A DNA stretch of 64,000 nt from Linum tenue. Taxonomy: Eukaryota > Streptophyta > Magnoliopsida > Malpighiales > Linaceae. The notes beneath the pieces were generated by a model, which worked only from the letters and a program-made list of their open reading frames with translations, was not told where the DNA came from and made no database searches. Each line of letters begins with the position of its first letter. Position 1 is the stretch's first letter. The stretch is from the NCBI GenBank assembly GCA_946122785.1, contig CAMGYJ010000003.1, positions 26,987,811-27,051,810 on the forward strand, written 5' to 3'. Of this stretch, positions 1 through 13,445 are shown one piece after another. Both the position numbers and the translations under genes were made by a program.

Positions 1-3000
1 AATGACAAGATGTGCACGAGTACGAACTCTTAGTACCGAGTCCAAATTGTACAATAAGGTGGATTTGCACTCCAAATGTCTTGTAATGTTGATGGACATG
101 TGATTCTTTGATTGGTTTAGTCATGTAAACACATAAAAAGCTTAATTGTGTCATAATGACAAGATGTGCACGAGTACGAACTCTTAGTTCCGATTCCAAA
201 TTGTACAATAAGGTGGATTTGCACTCCAAATGTCTTGTAATGTTGATGGACATGTGATTCAATGATTGATTTAGTCATATAAACACATAAACCGCTTAAT
301 TGTGTCATAATGACAAGATGTGCACGAGTACGAACTCTTAGTATCGAGTCCAAATTGCACAATAAGGTGGATTTGCACTCCAAATGTCTTGTAATGTTGA
401 TGGACATGTGATTCTTTGATTGGTTTAGTCATGTAAACACATAAAAAGCTTAATTGTGTCATAGTGACAAGATGTGCACGAGTACGAACTCTTAGTACCG
501 AGTCCAAATTGTATAATAAGGTGGATTTGCAATCCAAATGTCTTGTAATGTTGATGGACATGTGATTCAATGATTGATTTAGTGATATAAACACATAAAT
601 CGCATAATTGTGTCATAATGACAAAATGTGCACGAGTGTGAACTCTTAGTACCTAGTCCAAATTGTAAAATAAGGTGGATTTGCACTCCAAATGTCTTGT
701 GATGTTGATAGACATGTGATTCTTTGATTGGTTTAGTCATGTAAACACAAAAAACGTTTAATTGTGTAATAATGACAAGATGAGCACGAGTACGAACTCT
801 TAGTACCGAGTCCAAATTGTACAATAAGGTGGATTTGCACTCCAAATGTCATGCAATGTTGATAGAAATGTGATTCTTTGATTGGTTTAGTCATATAAAC
901 ATATAAACCGCTTAATTGTGTCATAATGACAAGATGTGTACGAGTACGAACTCTTAGTACCGAGTCCAAATTGCACAATAGGGTGGATTTGCACTCCAAA
1001 TGTCTTGCAATGTTGATGGACATGTGATTCTTTGATTGGTTTAGTCATGTAAACACATAAAAAGCTTAATTGTGTCATAATGACAAGATGTGCACGAGTA
1101 CAAACTCTTAGTACCGAGTCCAAATTGTACAATAAGGTGGATTTGCACTCCAAATGTCTTGTAATGTTGATGGACATGTGATTCTTTGATTGGTTTAGTC
1201 ATGTAAACACATAAAAAGCCTAATTTTGTCATAATGACAAGATGTGCACGAGTACGAACTCTTAGTTCCGATTCCAAATTGTACAATAAGGTGGATTTGC
1301 ACTCCAAATGTCTTGTAATGTTGATGGACATGTGATTCAATGATTGATTTAGTGATATAAACACATAAACCGCTTAATTGTGTCATAATGACAAGATGTG
1401 CACGAGTACGAACTCTTAGTATCGAGTCCAAATTGCACAATAAGGTGGATTTGCACTCCAAATGTCTTGTAATGTTGATGGATATGTGATTCTTTGATTG
1501 GTTTAGTCATGTAAACACATAAAAAGCTTAATTGTGTCATAGTGACAAGATGTGCACGAGTACGAACTCTTAGTACCGAGTCCAAATTGTATAATAAGGT
1601 GGATTTGCAATCCAAATGTCTTGTAATGTTGATGGACATGTGATTCAATGATTGATTTAGTGATATAAACACATAAATCGCATAATTGTGTCATAATGAC
1701 AAAATGTGCACGAGTGCGAACTCTTAGTACCGAGTCCAAATTGCACAATAAGGTGCATTTGCACTCCAAATGTCTTGTAATATTGATGGACATGTGATTC
1801 TTTGATTGGTTTAGTCATGTAAACACGAAAACCGCTTAATTGTGTCATAATGACAAGATGAGCGCGAGTACGAACTCTTAGTACCGAGTCCAAATTGTAC
1901 AATAAGGGTGATTTGCACTCCAAATTTCTTGTAATGTTGATAGACATGTGATTCTTTGATTGGTTTAGTCATGTAAACACAAAAACCGCTTAATTGTGTC
2001 ATAATGACAAGCTGAGCACGAGTACGAACTCTTAGTAACCAGTCCAAATTGTAAAATAAGGTGGATTTGCACTCCAAATGTCTTGCAATGTTGATAGACA
2101 TGTGATTCTTTGATTGGTTAAGTCATATAAAAACAAAAACCGCTTAATTGTGTCATAATGACAAGATGTGCACGAGTGCGAACTCTTAGTACCGAGTCCA
2201 AATTGCACAATAAGGTGGATTTGCACTCCAAATGTCTTGTAATGTTGATAGACATGTGATTCTTTGATTTATTTAGTCATGTAAACACATAAACCGCTTA
2301 ATTGTGTCATAATGACACGATGTGCACGAGTCTGAATTCTTCCTACCTAGTCCAAATTGTACAATAAGGAGGATTTGCACTCCAAATGTCTTGTAATGTT
2401 GATGGACATGTGATTCAATGATTGATTTCGTGATATAAACACATAAACCGCTTAATTGTGTCATAATGACAAAATGTGCACGAGTGCGAACTCTTAGTAC
2501 CGAGTCCAAATTGTACAATAAGGTGGATTTGCACTCCAAATGTCTTGTAATTTTGATAGACATGTGATTCTTTGATTTATTTAGTCATGTAAACACATAA
2601 ACCACTTAATAGTGTCATAATGACACGATGTGCACGAGTCTGAACTCTTCCTACCTAGTCCAAATTGTATAATAAGGTGGATTTGCACTCCAAATGTCTT
2701 GTGATGTTGATAGACATGTGATTCTTTGATTGGTTTAGTCATGTAAACACAAAAAACGTTTAATTGTGTAATAATGACAAGATGAGCACGAGTACGAACT
2801 CTTAGTACCGAGTCCAAATTGTACAATAAGGTGGATTTGCACTCCAAATGTCTTGCAATGTTGATAGACATGTGATTCTTTGATTGGTTTAGTCATATAA
2901 ACATATAAACCGCTTAATTGTGTCATAATGACAAGATGTGCACGAGTACGAACTCTTAGTACCGAGTCCAAATTGCACAATAGGGTGGATTTGCACTCCC

Positions 3001-5580
3001 AATGTCTTGCGATGTTGATGGACATGTGATTCTTTGATTGGTTTAGTCATGTAAACACATAAAAAGCTTAATTGTGTCATAATGACAAGATGTGCACGAG
3101 TACGAACTCTTAGTACCGAGTCCAAATTGTACAATAAGGTGGATTTGCACTCCAAATGTCTTGTAATGTTGATGGACATGTGATTCTTTGATTGGTTTAG
3201 TCATGTAAACACATAAAAAGCTTAATTGTGTCATAATGACAAGATGTGCACGAGTACGAACTCTTAGTTCCGATTCCAAATTGTACAATAAGGTGGATTT
3301 GCACTCCAAATGTCTTGTAATGTTGATGGACATGTGATTCAATGATTGATTTCGTGATATAAACACATAAACCGCTTAATTGTGTCATAATGACAAGATG
3401 TGCACGAGTACGAACTCTTAGTATCGAGTCCAAATTGCACAATAAGGTGGATTTGCACTCCAAATGTCTTGTAATGTTGATGGATATGTGATTCTTTGAT
3501 TGGTTTAGTCATGTAAACACATAAAAAGCTTAATTGTGTCATAGTGACAAGATGTGCACGAGTACGAACTCTTAGTACCGAGTCCAAATTGTATAATAAG
3601 GTGGATTTGCAATCCAAATGTCTTGTAATGTTGATGGACATGTGATTCAATGATTGATTTAGTGATATAAACACATAAATCGCATAATTGTGTCATAATG
3701 ACAAAATGTGCACGAGTGTGAACTCTTAGTACCGAGTCCAAATTGCACAATAAGGTGCATTTGCACTCCAAATTTCTTGTAATGTTGATAGACATGTGAT
3801 TCTTTGATTGGTTTAGTCATGTAAACACAAAAACCGCTTAATTGTGTCATAATGACAAGCTGAGCACGAGTACGAACTCTTAGTAACCAGTCCAAATTGT
3901 AAAATAAGGTGGATTTGCACTCCAAATGTCTTGCAATGTTGATAGACATGTGATTCTTTGATTGGTTAAGTCATATAAAAACAAAAACCGCTTAATTGTG
4001 TCATAATGACAAGATGTGCACGAGTAGGAACTCTTAGTACTGAGTTCAAATTGTACAATAAGGTGGATTTGCACTCCAAATGTCTTGTAATGTTGATAGA
4101 CATGTGATTCTTTGATTTATTTAGTCATGTAAACACATAAACCGCTTAATTGTGTCATAATGACACGATGTGCACGAGTCTGAATTCTTCCTACCTAGTC
4201 CAAATTGTACAATAAGGTGGATTTGCACTCCAAATGTCTTGTGATGTTGATAGACATGTGATTCTTTGATTGGTTTAGTCATGTAAACACAAAAACCGTT
4301 TAATTGTGTAATAATCACATGCTGAGCACGAGTACGAACTCTTAGTACCGAGTCCAAATTGTACAATAAGGTGGATTTGCACTCCAAATGTCATGCAATG
4401 TTGATAGAAATGTGATTCTTTGATTGGTTTAGTCATATAAACATATAAACCGCTTAATTGTGTCATAATGACAAGATGTGCACAAGTACGAACTCTTAGT
4501 ACCGAGTCCAAATTGCACAATAGGGTGGATTTGCACTCCAAATGTCTTGCGATGTTGATGGACATGTGATTCTTTGATTGGTTTAGTCATGTAAACACAT
4601 AAAAAGCTTAATTGTGTCATAATGACAAGATGTGCACGAGTACGAACTCTTTGTTCCGATTCCAAATTGTACAATAAGGTGGATTTGCACTCCAATTGTC
4701 TTGTAATGTTGATGGACATGTGATTCAATGATTGATTTAGTGATATAAACACATAAACCGCTTAATTGTGTCATAATGGCAAGATATGCACGAGTACGAA
4801 CTCTTAGTACCGAGTCCAAATTGCACAATAAGGTGGATTTGCACTCCAAATGTCTTTTAATGTAGATGGACATGTGATTCTTTGATTGGTTTAGTCATGT
4901 AAACACATAAAAAGCTTAATTGTGTCATAGTGACAAGATGTGCATGAGTACGAACTCTTAGTACTGAGTCCAAATTGTATAATAAGGTGGATTTGAAATC
5001 CAAATATCTTGTAATGTTGATGGAAATGTGATTCAATGATTGATTTAATCATATAAACACATAAATCGCTTAATTGTGTCATAATGACAAGATGTGCACG
5101 AGTGCGAACTCTTAGTACCGAGTCCAAATTGCACAATAAGGTGGATTTGCACTCCAAATGTCTTTTAATGTTGATAGACATGTGATTCTTTGATTTATTT
5201 ATTCATGTAAACACATAAACAGCTTAATTGTTTCATAATGACAAGCCGTGCACGTGTTCGAACTCTTACTACCGAGTCCAAATTGCACAATAAGGTGGAT
5301 TTGCACTCCAAATGTCTTGCAATGTTGATAGAAATGTGATTCTTTGATTGGTTTAGTCATATAAACATACAAACCGCTTAATTGTGTCATAATGACAAGA
5401 TGTGCACGAGTACGAACTCTTAGTACCGAGTCCAAATAGCACAATAGGGTTGATTTGCACTCCAAATGTCTTGCGATGTTGATGGACATGTGATTCTTTG
5501 ATTGGTTTAGTCATGTAAACACATAAAAAGCTTAATTGTGTCATAATGACAAGATGTCCACGAGTACGAACTCTTAGTAC
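1..5580. repeat. 154-bp tandem satellite array, part A
   Basis: About 36 head-to-tail monomers of 154 bp fill this stretch. Landmarks such as TAGTACCGAGTCCAAATTG and GGTGGATTTGCACTCCAAATG recur every 154 bp. Variant monomers repeat in order. Those near 733, 887, 1041, 1195 and 1503 recur at 2735, 2889, 3043, 3197 and 3505 (2002 bp, 13 monomers), and those near 117, 271 and 425 recur at 1195, 1349 and 1503 (1078 bp, 7 monomers). This is higher-order organisation. The many ~96-codon minus-strand open frames are by-products of a stop-poor monomer; 154 is not a multiple of 3, so no frame persists. The array runs off the left edge and stops at 5580 only because a retrotransposon is inserted there. 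It is probably centromeric, pericentromeric or subtelomeric, but nothing here says which. Confidence 0.97.
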
Positions 5581-7840
5581 TGTAACACCCTACCCTATAC
5601 TTTTTGCCTAATCATATTGTTCATACAATTGCAGTGGAATTAATCTTGGGTGTTACATTAATTATGAAAATTTACCCAAATAAAATTTCGACATGAATTA
5701 CTCGCGTAATGGGCTAACAGTTCTTGCAACTTATCCTGCAAAATAATTCATCACAAACATATATACTCACAACCATATGCATTGGCTTTTCTTAGCCATA
5801 GCCACACTTTTCATACTCCACAACTGCATACCATACTTATACATACCATAATCGTCACAACTTACATAATTACACAAATATACACATATCATCAACTTTC
5901 CACACCTGTGGATATCTCACACTACATCAGAAGCTAGTATGCACATGAAAAACGTTCTCAAAACATTTTACAAAAAGGTGTGGATCACTGGCCAAAATCC
6001 CGAGTAGTAGTCCAAGCACAGAATAGTTGAAGACCATACCTCATCTTGCCTTCAACTCTTGCTCAACTCCCACCTATACACCTATCTACTGCTGCTGCTG
6101 GTGATGATCTGCTTACACATGGCATAAGCAGAGAAAAAGGATAAAGAGGGTCAGCTCATAGCTGAGTGAGATAATCATAGCATCGTGAGTTCATAACAGA
6201 GCATACCCCTACCATACATCTAGCAAACAAGCCATAGCACTAGGATCAGACCTCAGGCATCCGACATCCCAATAGGAAAAAGACTCAACCATCTTGACTT
6301 ATGCATATGCATCTTATCATGTTTTACTTATAGGCGCCTGGCTACTCCCATGCTAATTACTCTCCCGGGAATACGGACCAAACATCTCGTGGATGTGGTC
6401 ATATCGGACCCACCACTGCCGGTGTAGTCATATCGGACGTGACACCACGATGGGTGTGGTCATATCGGACTCAACACCACTCTGGGTGTGGTCATATCTC
6501 GTGATGAATCAACGGTCAACACCACATCAGGGGTGTGACATAACATATCATAACGGAGTAATAGCATGGGGAGCCCTAATTACTATGTAATTGACCATGA
6601 GACCAAATCACTCTTACTTGATGTCCTTATACATGATCCATATCTCATCTTGCTTAATCATAATTCGTTACTTACACATGTACTTGACCCGGCCACAATT
6701 GGCTCAACATAGGTAAATCAGGAGTCGTATAATTGCACTTCCTCGGGATAAACCCTCGTGCAAGTCATCCTCCTTAAACATCATAATATCACCAGAGAAT
6801 ATATATTTCCCCACATGTGCATCCAAATACAACAATCATGAACAATCATACCCTATCACCTTTTCGAACCATCATAAGGCATATCAACAGTCAAGCCCAC
6901 AATTTGCAACATATACACAATCATCAGCATAAGCCAGGTCCATATCGATTAGGGCAAGTCAATAATATCATATAGCAGTCCAGGGTTCATCATATAGCAC
7001 AAAAGTCCATACACCCCTAATCATGCCATTCTAGTTCACCTAGGTCAATTCTAAGCATCAATATAATTATCGTGATACGACAAACCCGGTATGCCGTGCT
7101 AATCCCTCACCAGTTCTGGTCGTTCAAACACCGGTTTAACCTTCCCGTACTAAAACGTCAATTTAACGAACGAACCCCGAATTAAAATCCGAGACCGTCC
7201 TAATATCCCCTGCAGTATCCCCGTCAATATTAGTTCTAGGCTCCGGGTCAAATTCTCGATAAAAACACATCAAACCCTGGCCGGAGCTAAATTCAGCGAT
7301 TAGGACCCCGACCTAAATAATTGCCGAAATTCAGGGATTAGAACTAGAGGATTGATTACCTCGCTGCAGGAAGCTCGTATATGAAATTTGGGCTCAATCC
7401 GGCTTCCGGATACTCCGAAACCCTAATTTGGCTTATCGGGAATTCAAGAAATTCCTGAACCAAAAACTCGTTTTAAAGCTCTAAATCGATAAATCACGAT
7501 GAACGGATGAATTAGGCATTACTTACGGGATTTTTGGATCAGTATTTCTCAAGATTGGAGTTCGGAGAATTTCCTGCTCTGTCTCCCCTGCGCGCCCTGT
7601 ACTCTCTGTTTCTCTCGGCCGAAATAGAAAGAAGAAGAATTGGAATGTGATGGGATGGAAATGGACGGAACTTATATATGGCCGCTTAGTGTAATTAAAT
7701 ATATATATATAATTAATACGTATACTTATCCGATCGATCGATAATCCGATTTCCGCCGAAATATTATCAAAACGCTCGATTTTAAATCGCGAACTTTTCT
7801 AGCGATCGAAATATGGGTTTTGCCGGAATGGGATGTTACA
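5581..7840 (-). repeat. Tekay 3' LTR
   Basis: 2260 bp, bounded by TG...CA and preceded by target duplication AGTAC. It contains four imperfect copies of a GGTGTGGTCATATCGGAC-like unit at about 6393-6500. The copy at 23643-25904 has the same array. Since the element is transcribed on the minus strand, this is the downstream LTR. The U3 end is at 7840 and the TATA box at about 7671, so U3 is short (about 200 bp) and R-U5 is long. Confidence 0.95.
7671..7678 (-). promoter_or_regulatory. TATA box of the Tekay LTR (3' copy)
   Basis: TATATAAG on the minus strand, about 165 bp inside the U3 end of the LTR and identical in the other LTR (25733-25740). It is the only clear TATA motif near the U3 end. 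Transcription start would be expected around 7640-7650 in this copy; that position is inferred. Confidence 0.6.
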
Positions 7841-7856
7841 ATTCTCCCCTCCTTAA
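7841..7856 (-). other. Tekay polypurine tract
   Basis: Read on the minus strand, AAGGAGGGGAGAAT lies directly against the TGTAACATCC start of the 3' LTR. This is the expected place and composition for the plus-strand primer of reverse transcription. Confidence 0.85.
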
Positions 7857-8091
7857 AAGATTTCGTCCCCGAAATCTATTCTTAAGTTGATACTACGCAT
7901 CCGCTCGTTCTCCTCCTGGCAGACACTATCACATATATTGTTACTACCTAACTCTTAGGTTAGGAGATCTGAAGTACATAACTAAACACATAACACCTCA
8001 AGTTCCCAATATAAGGTTTCAAAAACTTTCACTGGGCTATCACAACAAAACACATCAACAAGTTCGAAACATAACTTATTAAGCAAGATTG

Positions 8092-9708
8092 TTAACCTGT
8101 AAAGTAGGTCGCTACTAACTCAGGGTACTTCTCTCGCATACTTGCTTCAGTTTCCCATGTAGCACTCTCACTATCTTGATTCCTCCACACAACCTTCAAC
8201 ATTGGAATTTCTTTCCTACGAAGATTCTTAATCTGAAAATCAACAATCTCAACTGGAACCTCTTCAAATGTCAAATCAGGACCCAACTCGATATCTTCTG
8301 GTTGTATAACATGGGAAGGATCCACTTTGTACCTCTTCAGCATACTAACATGAAATACATTGTGGATTTGAGATAGTTCTGGAGGCAATGCCAGTTTATA
8401 TGCCACTGGTCCAATCTTCTCTGTGATTTCGTAGGGTCCAATATACCGAGGTGCAAGTTTCCCTTTCTTACCAAATCTCATTACGCCTTTCCAGGGTGAC
8501 ACTTTGAGAAATACTTTCTCACCGACTTCGAAATTAACTTCACGCCTATTCGTGTCAACATAAACTTTCTGTCGATCTTGAGCCACCCTCAAACGCTCCC
8601 TGATTTCCTTGACCTTATCAACTATGATCTGAACTATTTCTGGCCCTGAGATTTGCCTTGCTCCTTCTACATCACAATATAATGGTGTTCTACACTTCCT
8701 CCCATAAAGTGCTTCATATGGTGGAACACCTAAGCTACTATGGTACTGATTGTTGTAAGCAAACTCAATTAAGGGCAAATGGTCAATCCATGATTCTTCC
8801 CATTGCATTACACATGATCGAAGTAATTCCTCCAAGGTTAGGATGGTTCGTTCACTCTGCCCATCTGTTTGAGGATGATAAGCTGAAGTAAAATGCAGTT
8901 TAGTTCCCAAGGCATCATGTAAACTTTGCCAAAACCGAGATGTGAAGCTCGGGTCTCGATCAGAGACAATAGAAATTGGCACACCATGCAATCTGACGAT
9001 CTCCTTAATATATAGTTGAGACAAAGTCTCCAGTGATGGTTTCCATCTAATGGGTAAAAAGTGAGCCGATTTGGTCAGTCGGTCCACAATAACCCATACT
9101 GCATCTTTTCCCCTAGATGATGGGAGACCATATACAAAATCCATTGTGATTCTTTCCCACTTCCATTCTGGAATTGGAAGTGGTTGCAGTTTCCCTACAG
9201 GAGCTTGATGTTCTGCCTTAACTTTCTGACATACCAGACATGTGAAAACATGTTCAGCCGCTTCCTTTTTCATCCCACGCCACCAAAAATATGGTTTGAT
9301 CGTGTGATACATTTTAGTTGCTCCTGGGTGCATGGCATAAGCAGAAGAATGAGCTTCATCTAGGATCTCTTTCCTCAAATTATCAACATTAGGAACGCAT
9401 GCCCTTCCATTAATCTTCAACATGCCATCTACCATTTCAAATGGGCTTTCTTTTCCTTCCTCAATGTCTTGAATGATTTTTGCCAACTCTGGGTCCTCCT
9501 TCTGCTTCTCACGAATCTTGTCGTGCAACAAAGGTCGAATGTTCAACCGAGCTAGTAACCCTGTTACACCATCCACTTCCAAATTAACATTCATTGCCCT
9601 CAAATCAACCATATCATTTATATTCTTCTTCCCCTTTCTGCTTAGGGCATCAGCAACTACATTAGCTTTACCTGGATGGTAATCAATTGTACAATCATAA
9701 TAGTTCAA
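8092..9708 (-). pseudogene. Tekay pol: integrase with C-terminal chromodomain-like region
   Basis: A 538-residue open frame holding the end of RNase H/connection (DYHPGKANVVADALSRK), the integrase zinc domain (HPGATKMYH ... FTCLVCQKVK, an HHCC pattern) and a DDE core. The visible acidic residues are in MDFVYGLP, VSDRDPSFTSRFW and GQSERTILTLEELLR. A GPYEITEKIGPVAYKLALP module and the FHVSMLKRY motif follow, typical of chromovirus integrases. The last ~50 residues (MLKVVWRNQDSESATWETE) resemble the chromodomain-like tail that directs Tekay elements to heterochromatin, which fits its position in satellite DNA. The frame starts abruptly because a small deletion near 9700 separates it from the RT/RNase H frame. 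The integrase itself has no internal stop. Confidence 0.93.
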
Positions 9709-10750
9709 TCCATCTCCTCTGGCGACTATTTAAATCCTTCTGATCCATAATATACTTCAGGCTTTTATGATCAGTGAGGATTTTAAAAGTCTCACCATAT
9801 AAATAATGTCGCCATATCTTGAGAGCAAATACCACCGCTGCCAACTCCAAATCATGAGTGGGATAATTTACTTCATGAGCACGCAATTGCCTAGAGGCAT
9901 ATGCAATAACTCTTCCATCTTGCATTAACACACAGCCCAATCCTTGATAAGAGGCATCACTATACACCACAAACTCTCCCTGACTTGAAGGTAGTGCAAG
10001 TACTGGTGCGGTGGTCAATCTCTTCTTCAGTTCATCAAAACTATTTTGACATGATTCATCCCAAACATACTTGGTATTCTTCCTCAACAGTTTAGTCAAT
10101 GGTGCAGCAATTTTGGAAAATCCTTCTACGAACCGCCGATAGTAACCCGCCATGCCAAGAAAACTTCTCAACTCCGACACATCTTTTGGTGGAGCCCAAT
10201 TCACCACTGCTTCCACCTTTTTCGGATCCACCTCCACTCCTCTTCCAGAAATTACATGTCCCAGAAATATTACCTCCTTCAGCCAAAACTCACATTTTGA
10301 GAATTTTGCATATAATTGTTTCTCCCTTAAAATTTGCAATACAATTCTAAGGTGATTTTTGTGCTCCTCTTCGCTTTTAGAATAGATGAGAATATCATCT
10401 ATGAACACAATCACAAACTTATCAAGATATTCATGAAAAACTCTGTTCATAAGAGCCATAAATACTGCTGGCGCATTAGTGAGTCCAAAAGGCATTACCA
10501 GGAACTCATAATGCCCATATCTTGTTCTAAAAGCTGTCTTTGAGGTCGCTTCATCTGCCACTTTCAGTTGATGGTACCCGGACCTCAAATCAATCTTAGA
10601 AAAGACTGATGCACCCTGCAATTGATCAAACAAGTCATCTATTCTTGGGAGGGGATAACGATTTTTCACTGTTGCTTTATTCAACCTCCGGTAATCAATG
10701 CACATTCTCATGGATCCATCTTTTTTTCTTGACAAATAAAACCGGTGCAC
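9695..10750 (-). pseudogene. Tekay pol: reverse transcriptase core and RNase H
   Basis: 351 residues. Visible RT motifs are [47 protein letters not shown] and the catalytic FIDDILIYS. After the [17 protein letters not shown] connection come the RNase H motifs [36 protein letters not shown] and TDHKSLKY. The frame is offset from the upstream RT portion at about 10725, in a run of A residues (minus strand), and offset from integrase near 9700. All catalytic residues are present, so the lesions are small and recent. Confidence 0.93.
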
Positions 10751-11051
10751 CCCAAGGTGAGATGCTAGGTCGAATAAACCCCTTGTCTAGCAATTCCTGC
10801 AATTGTTCTTTAAGCTCCTTCAGCTCAATTGGTGCCATTCGATATGGTGCCATTGAAATTGGTGTTGTGCCAGGTACCAATTCAATATCAAACTCTACTT
10901 CCCTTTCAGGTGGAAGGCCGGGAAGTTCTTCGGGGAATACATCAGGAAACTCCCTTACCACCTCTACATCCTCAACCTTCTTATCATTTACAACAGTAAC
11001 TTGAGCAAGAAAGGCTTCACAACCTTCCTTCATTAATCGAAAAGCTTCCAA
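10695..11051 (-). pseudogene. Tekay pol: N-terminal part of reverse transcriptase
   Basis: 118 residues containing [20 protein letters not shown], the conserved protease-RT linker of plant Ty3/gypsy elements, and [20 protein letters not shown], the first RT motif. It is in the same frame as the gag-protease frame upstream but cut off from it by one in-frame TGA at 11091-11093. It is out of frame with the RT core after the A-run near 10725. Confidence 0.92.
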
Positions 11052-11090
11052 GGCAGAAAGAAAACCATGATTCTCCTTTTTCTTAATGCC

Positions 11091-12100
11091 TCAGAATACA
11101 ACAGGACCTTTATCTGGTGTGTTGAATATCACTTCTTTCTTTTGACAATCCACAACAGCTCCATGTGTTGCCAGAAAGTCCATTCCAAGGATGACATCAA
11201 ATTCATCAAAAGGTAGCAGAATTAAATCTGCTGCTAGGAAAGCTCCTTCCACACAAATGAAGGAACTTCTAATAACTGAGTCTACCTTCAAGGTATCTCC
11301 CACAGGTGTTTTAACACATAAGGTATAACCTAGCTTATCTGGAACTAAGCGTAGCATATGTGCAAACGTATATGACATGAATGAGTGAGAAGAACCAGTA
11401 TCAATCAAAGCATATAATTGCTTGCCAAGGATAGAAAGCATACCAGTCACAACTTCTGGTGCCACTTCTGCCTCACCTCGAGTCATTGCATAAACCCTCG
11501 GTGCTCCCGGTGCTCTGGTACCCTGCGTACCACTTCCTGATGGCTGATTTCGACCACCACCTCTACCACCTTGTGAACCACCACGACCACTCTGAAATCC
11601 ACTACGGCCTCCCTGATAACCACCTCTAGTTGGGGCTCTACTAAATTGCACTGAAGGTTCAGACTGAGTAGGTCTTCCACCTCCCCTATAAGGACAGCTC
11701 CTCATGATGTGACCCGGCTGGCCGCATTGAAAGCATACTCCAGAAAACCTCCAACACTCCCCAAAGTGTCTCTTCTGACAAACTTGACAAACTGGAGCTT
11801 GTGTGGCAGAGGAAATTGGTGCCCTGTATGATGTTCCCGAGATAGATTGACTCTGTGTTCTCCCAAAACTGCTAGGACCTCTCCTGGGTGGGTAACGAGG
11901 TCCAACATAATTTACTCCAAATTTCCTCTTCTTCTCCTCTTCTTTGGTTTTGTGTTCCTCTCGGCTCTCAACTTCATATGCTTCATACTTAAGTGCTGCC
12001 TCCTTGATTGTGGCCATACTCTCTTCATCAACCCTGTGGATCTTTTCTTTCAATCCTATGCGCAGACCATGCAAGTATCTCATCTTCTTCTTATGCTCAG
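11091..12100 (-). pseudogene. Tekay gag C-terminal half plus aspartic protease
   Basis: This continues the gag gene from the far side of the nested element: the frame in 22878-23387 resumes here without shift. It contains an SR/RGG-rich linker, the CCHC zinc knuckle CFQCGQPGHIMRSC, a glycine/arginine-rich stretch, and a retroviral-type protease with ALIDTGSSHSFMS (DTG active site) and VILGMDFLATHGAVVDC. The reading frame ends at an in-frame TGA (11091-11093) between protease and RT. The Met-initiated portion starts at 12083, but the true gag start is near 23387. Confidence 0.93.
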
Positions 12101-13445
12101 TGATAGACCGTCATTTACACATGTTTTTACCCTCATACTTACACCGTTTGAGGTGTTGATTCTCGTGTTTTAGGCCGATTTCACGCTAGGTTGTGCTTGT
12201 TTGTGTTATTTCAGGTCCTAGTACGTGAATGAAGGCTTAGGAGCGAGTCTGGGGTCGATTGGACGAAGGACGGACGAAGGGCGAGCTTTTGGAGGAGTGC
12301 ACGGGCAGACCAGGAGGCTGCACGGCCGTGCACATGAGCCATTTGGCCGTGCGCCTCATGTCGAGGCCGTGCACGGGCACATTCCAGGCTTGCACGGCCG
12401 TGCGCCTGGCCGTGCAAGGAGGCTGAGCTTGAATAAATGAAACGGCGCGTTTTGGAGAGTTGCACGGCCAGAATGGGGTGGTGCACGGCCGTGCACCTGC
12501 CCGTGCACCTGGGGAAATCCGGTTTTAGTGCCTAATCCGAGCCAAAAGTGGGGGAATCGTGTTTTCAAAGCAAAAACAGAGCCCTAGAGAGAGAAAGTGC
12601 GAAGAACTCATCCTAGAAGCCGTCTTGGAGCTGGATTTCATCAAAATCGAGCCTGGAGATCGTCATAGGAGTGAACATCATCGTCCCGGAGCAGATTATC
12701 CTCATCGTTATGAGTATGACTAATCCGATTCTTGTTTTCTCTTCTCTCTCTATGGAGTAGAACCCTTCTCTCACTTGGGTATGAAGAACCCTAGTTCCTT
12801 GTGTTAGGGATTTGATTGTAATGACTTGGGATGATTTTATTGTTTGATTTTAATCGAATGACGCATGTTTCATGAATTGATTTGAGTCTGATCAGCTTGT
12901 CTCAATTTCTGCTTCAACCTGAGATAGATAGGATCTGATTAGGTTGTTAGAGCTTCTTCATTCGATAGTAGGAGATTGGCTATACGAGAGTTAGCCAATT
13001 TACTGCTTTGTACTGGTGTTCTTGACGCCAGTAGTGGAGTTCTGTGTTCATAGCCTCAGCTTTCTATCCTGGTGAAGACTAGTCGTCTGCCGGGTAGTTA
13101 TACTGAGAGGGCTTGGTCAGCTTAAGAGATTCCAAGCTACTGTCGGATCTTCCGCAGTCTAATCAACAGTAAATCAACCCAGGGAATTGCAATTGAACCT
13201 AACTAAGGGGCTAGGGGGACTCAATCCCGAGTGACTCTTAACTGCTTTTGAAAACCGAACCATTTCCTGCTTTCTTACTGCTTTTGCGTTTCACAACAAT
13301 CACTCGACTTAGTTTGCTAGATAATAGAGAATCACGGAGTAAGCAGTAGATCTAGACCCCGGGTTGATAATTAAACTTGCCTATACTGCAGTCCCTTTCA
13401 TTGGTTATACTTGGCCATTGTTAGGTGTTGTGTTTTAGCGAGTCA
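12101..13445 (+). repeat. LTR1 of the nested element
   Basis: 1345 bp, TG...CA, with target duplication CTCAG immediately to its left. It contains three full copies of CACGGCCGTG at about 12310-12510 among shorter derivatives, and a plant-LTR-like R/U5 with CCCTAGTTCC after TCTCTCTCTATGGAGTAG. No convincing TATA box was seen. Confidence 0.95.

Noticed and set aside
1..5580. Dozens of ~96-codon minus-strand ORFs repeated every 154 bp
   Set aside because: They are readings of a stop-poor satellite monomer. The unit is not a multiple of three, so each ORF spans under two monomers and the frame shifts. No start context or domain.
1..5580. Regular direct repeats as a possible CRISPR array
   Set aside because: Repeats are contiguous 154-bp monomers without unique spacers, in a plant nuclear context.
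6393..6590. 65-codon plus ORF (and its copy at 24455-24652)
   Set aside because: It lies in the short tandem repeats of the Tekay LTR and has no domain; present only because the LTR is duplicated.
12211..12568. Overlapping ORFs rich in HGRA/ARPC repeats (also 15063-15338, 19254-19833, 21643-21918)
   Set aside because: Translations of the CACGGCCGTG palindrome repeats in several frames and both strands; not proteins.
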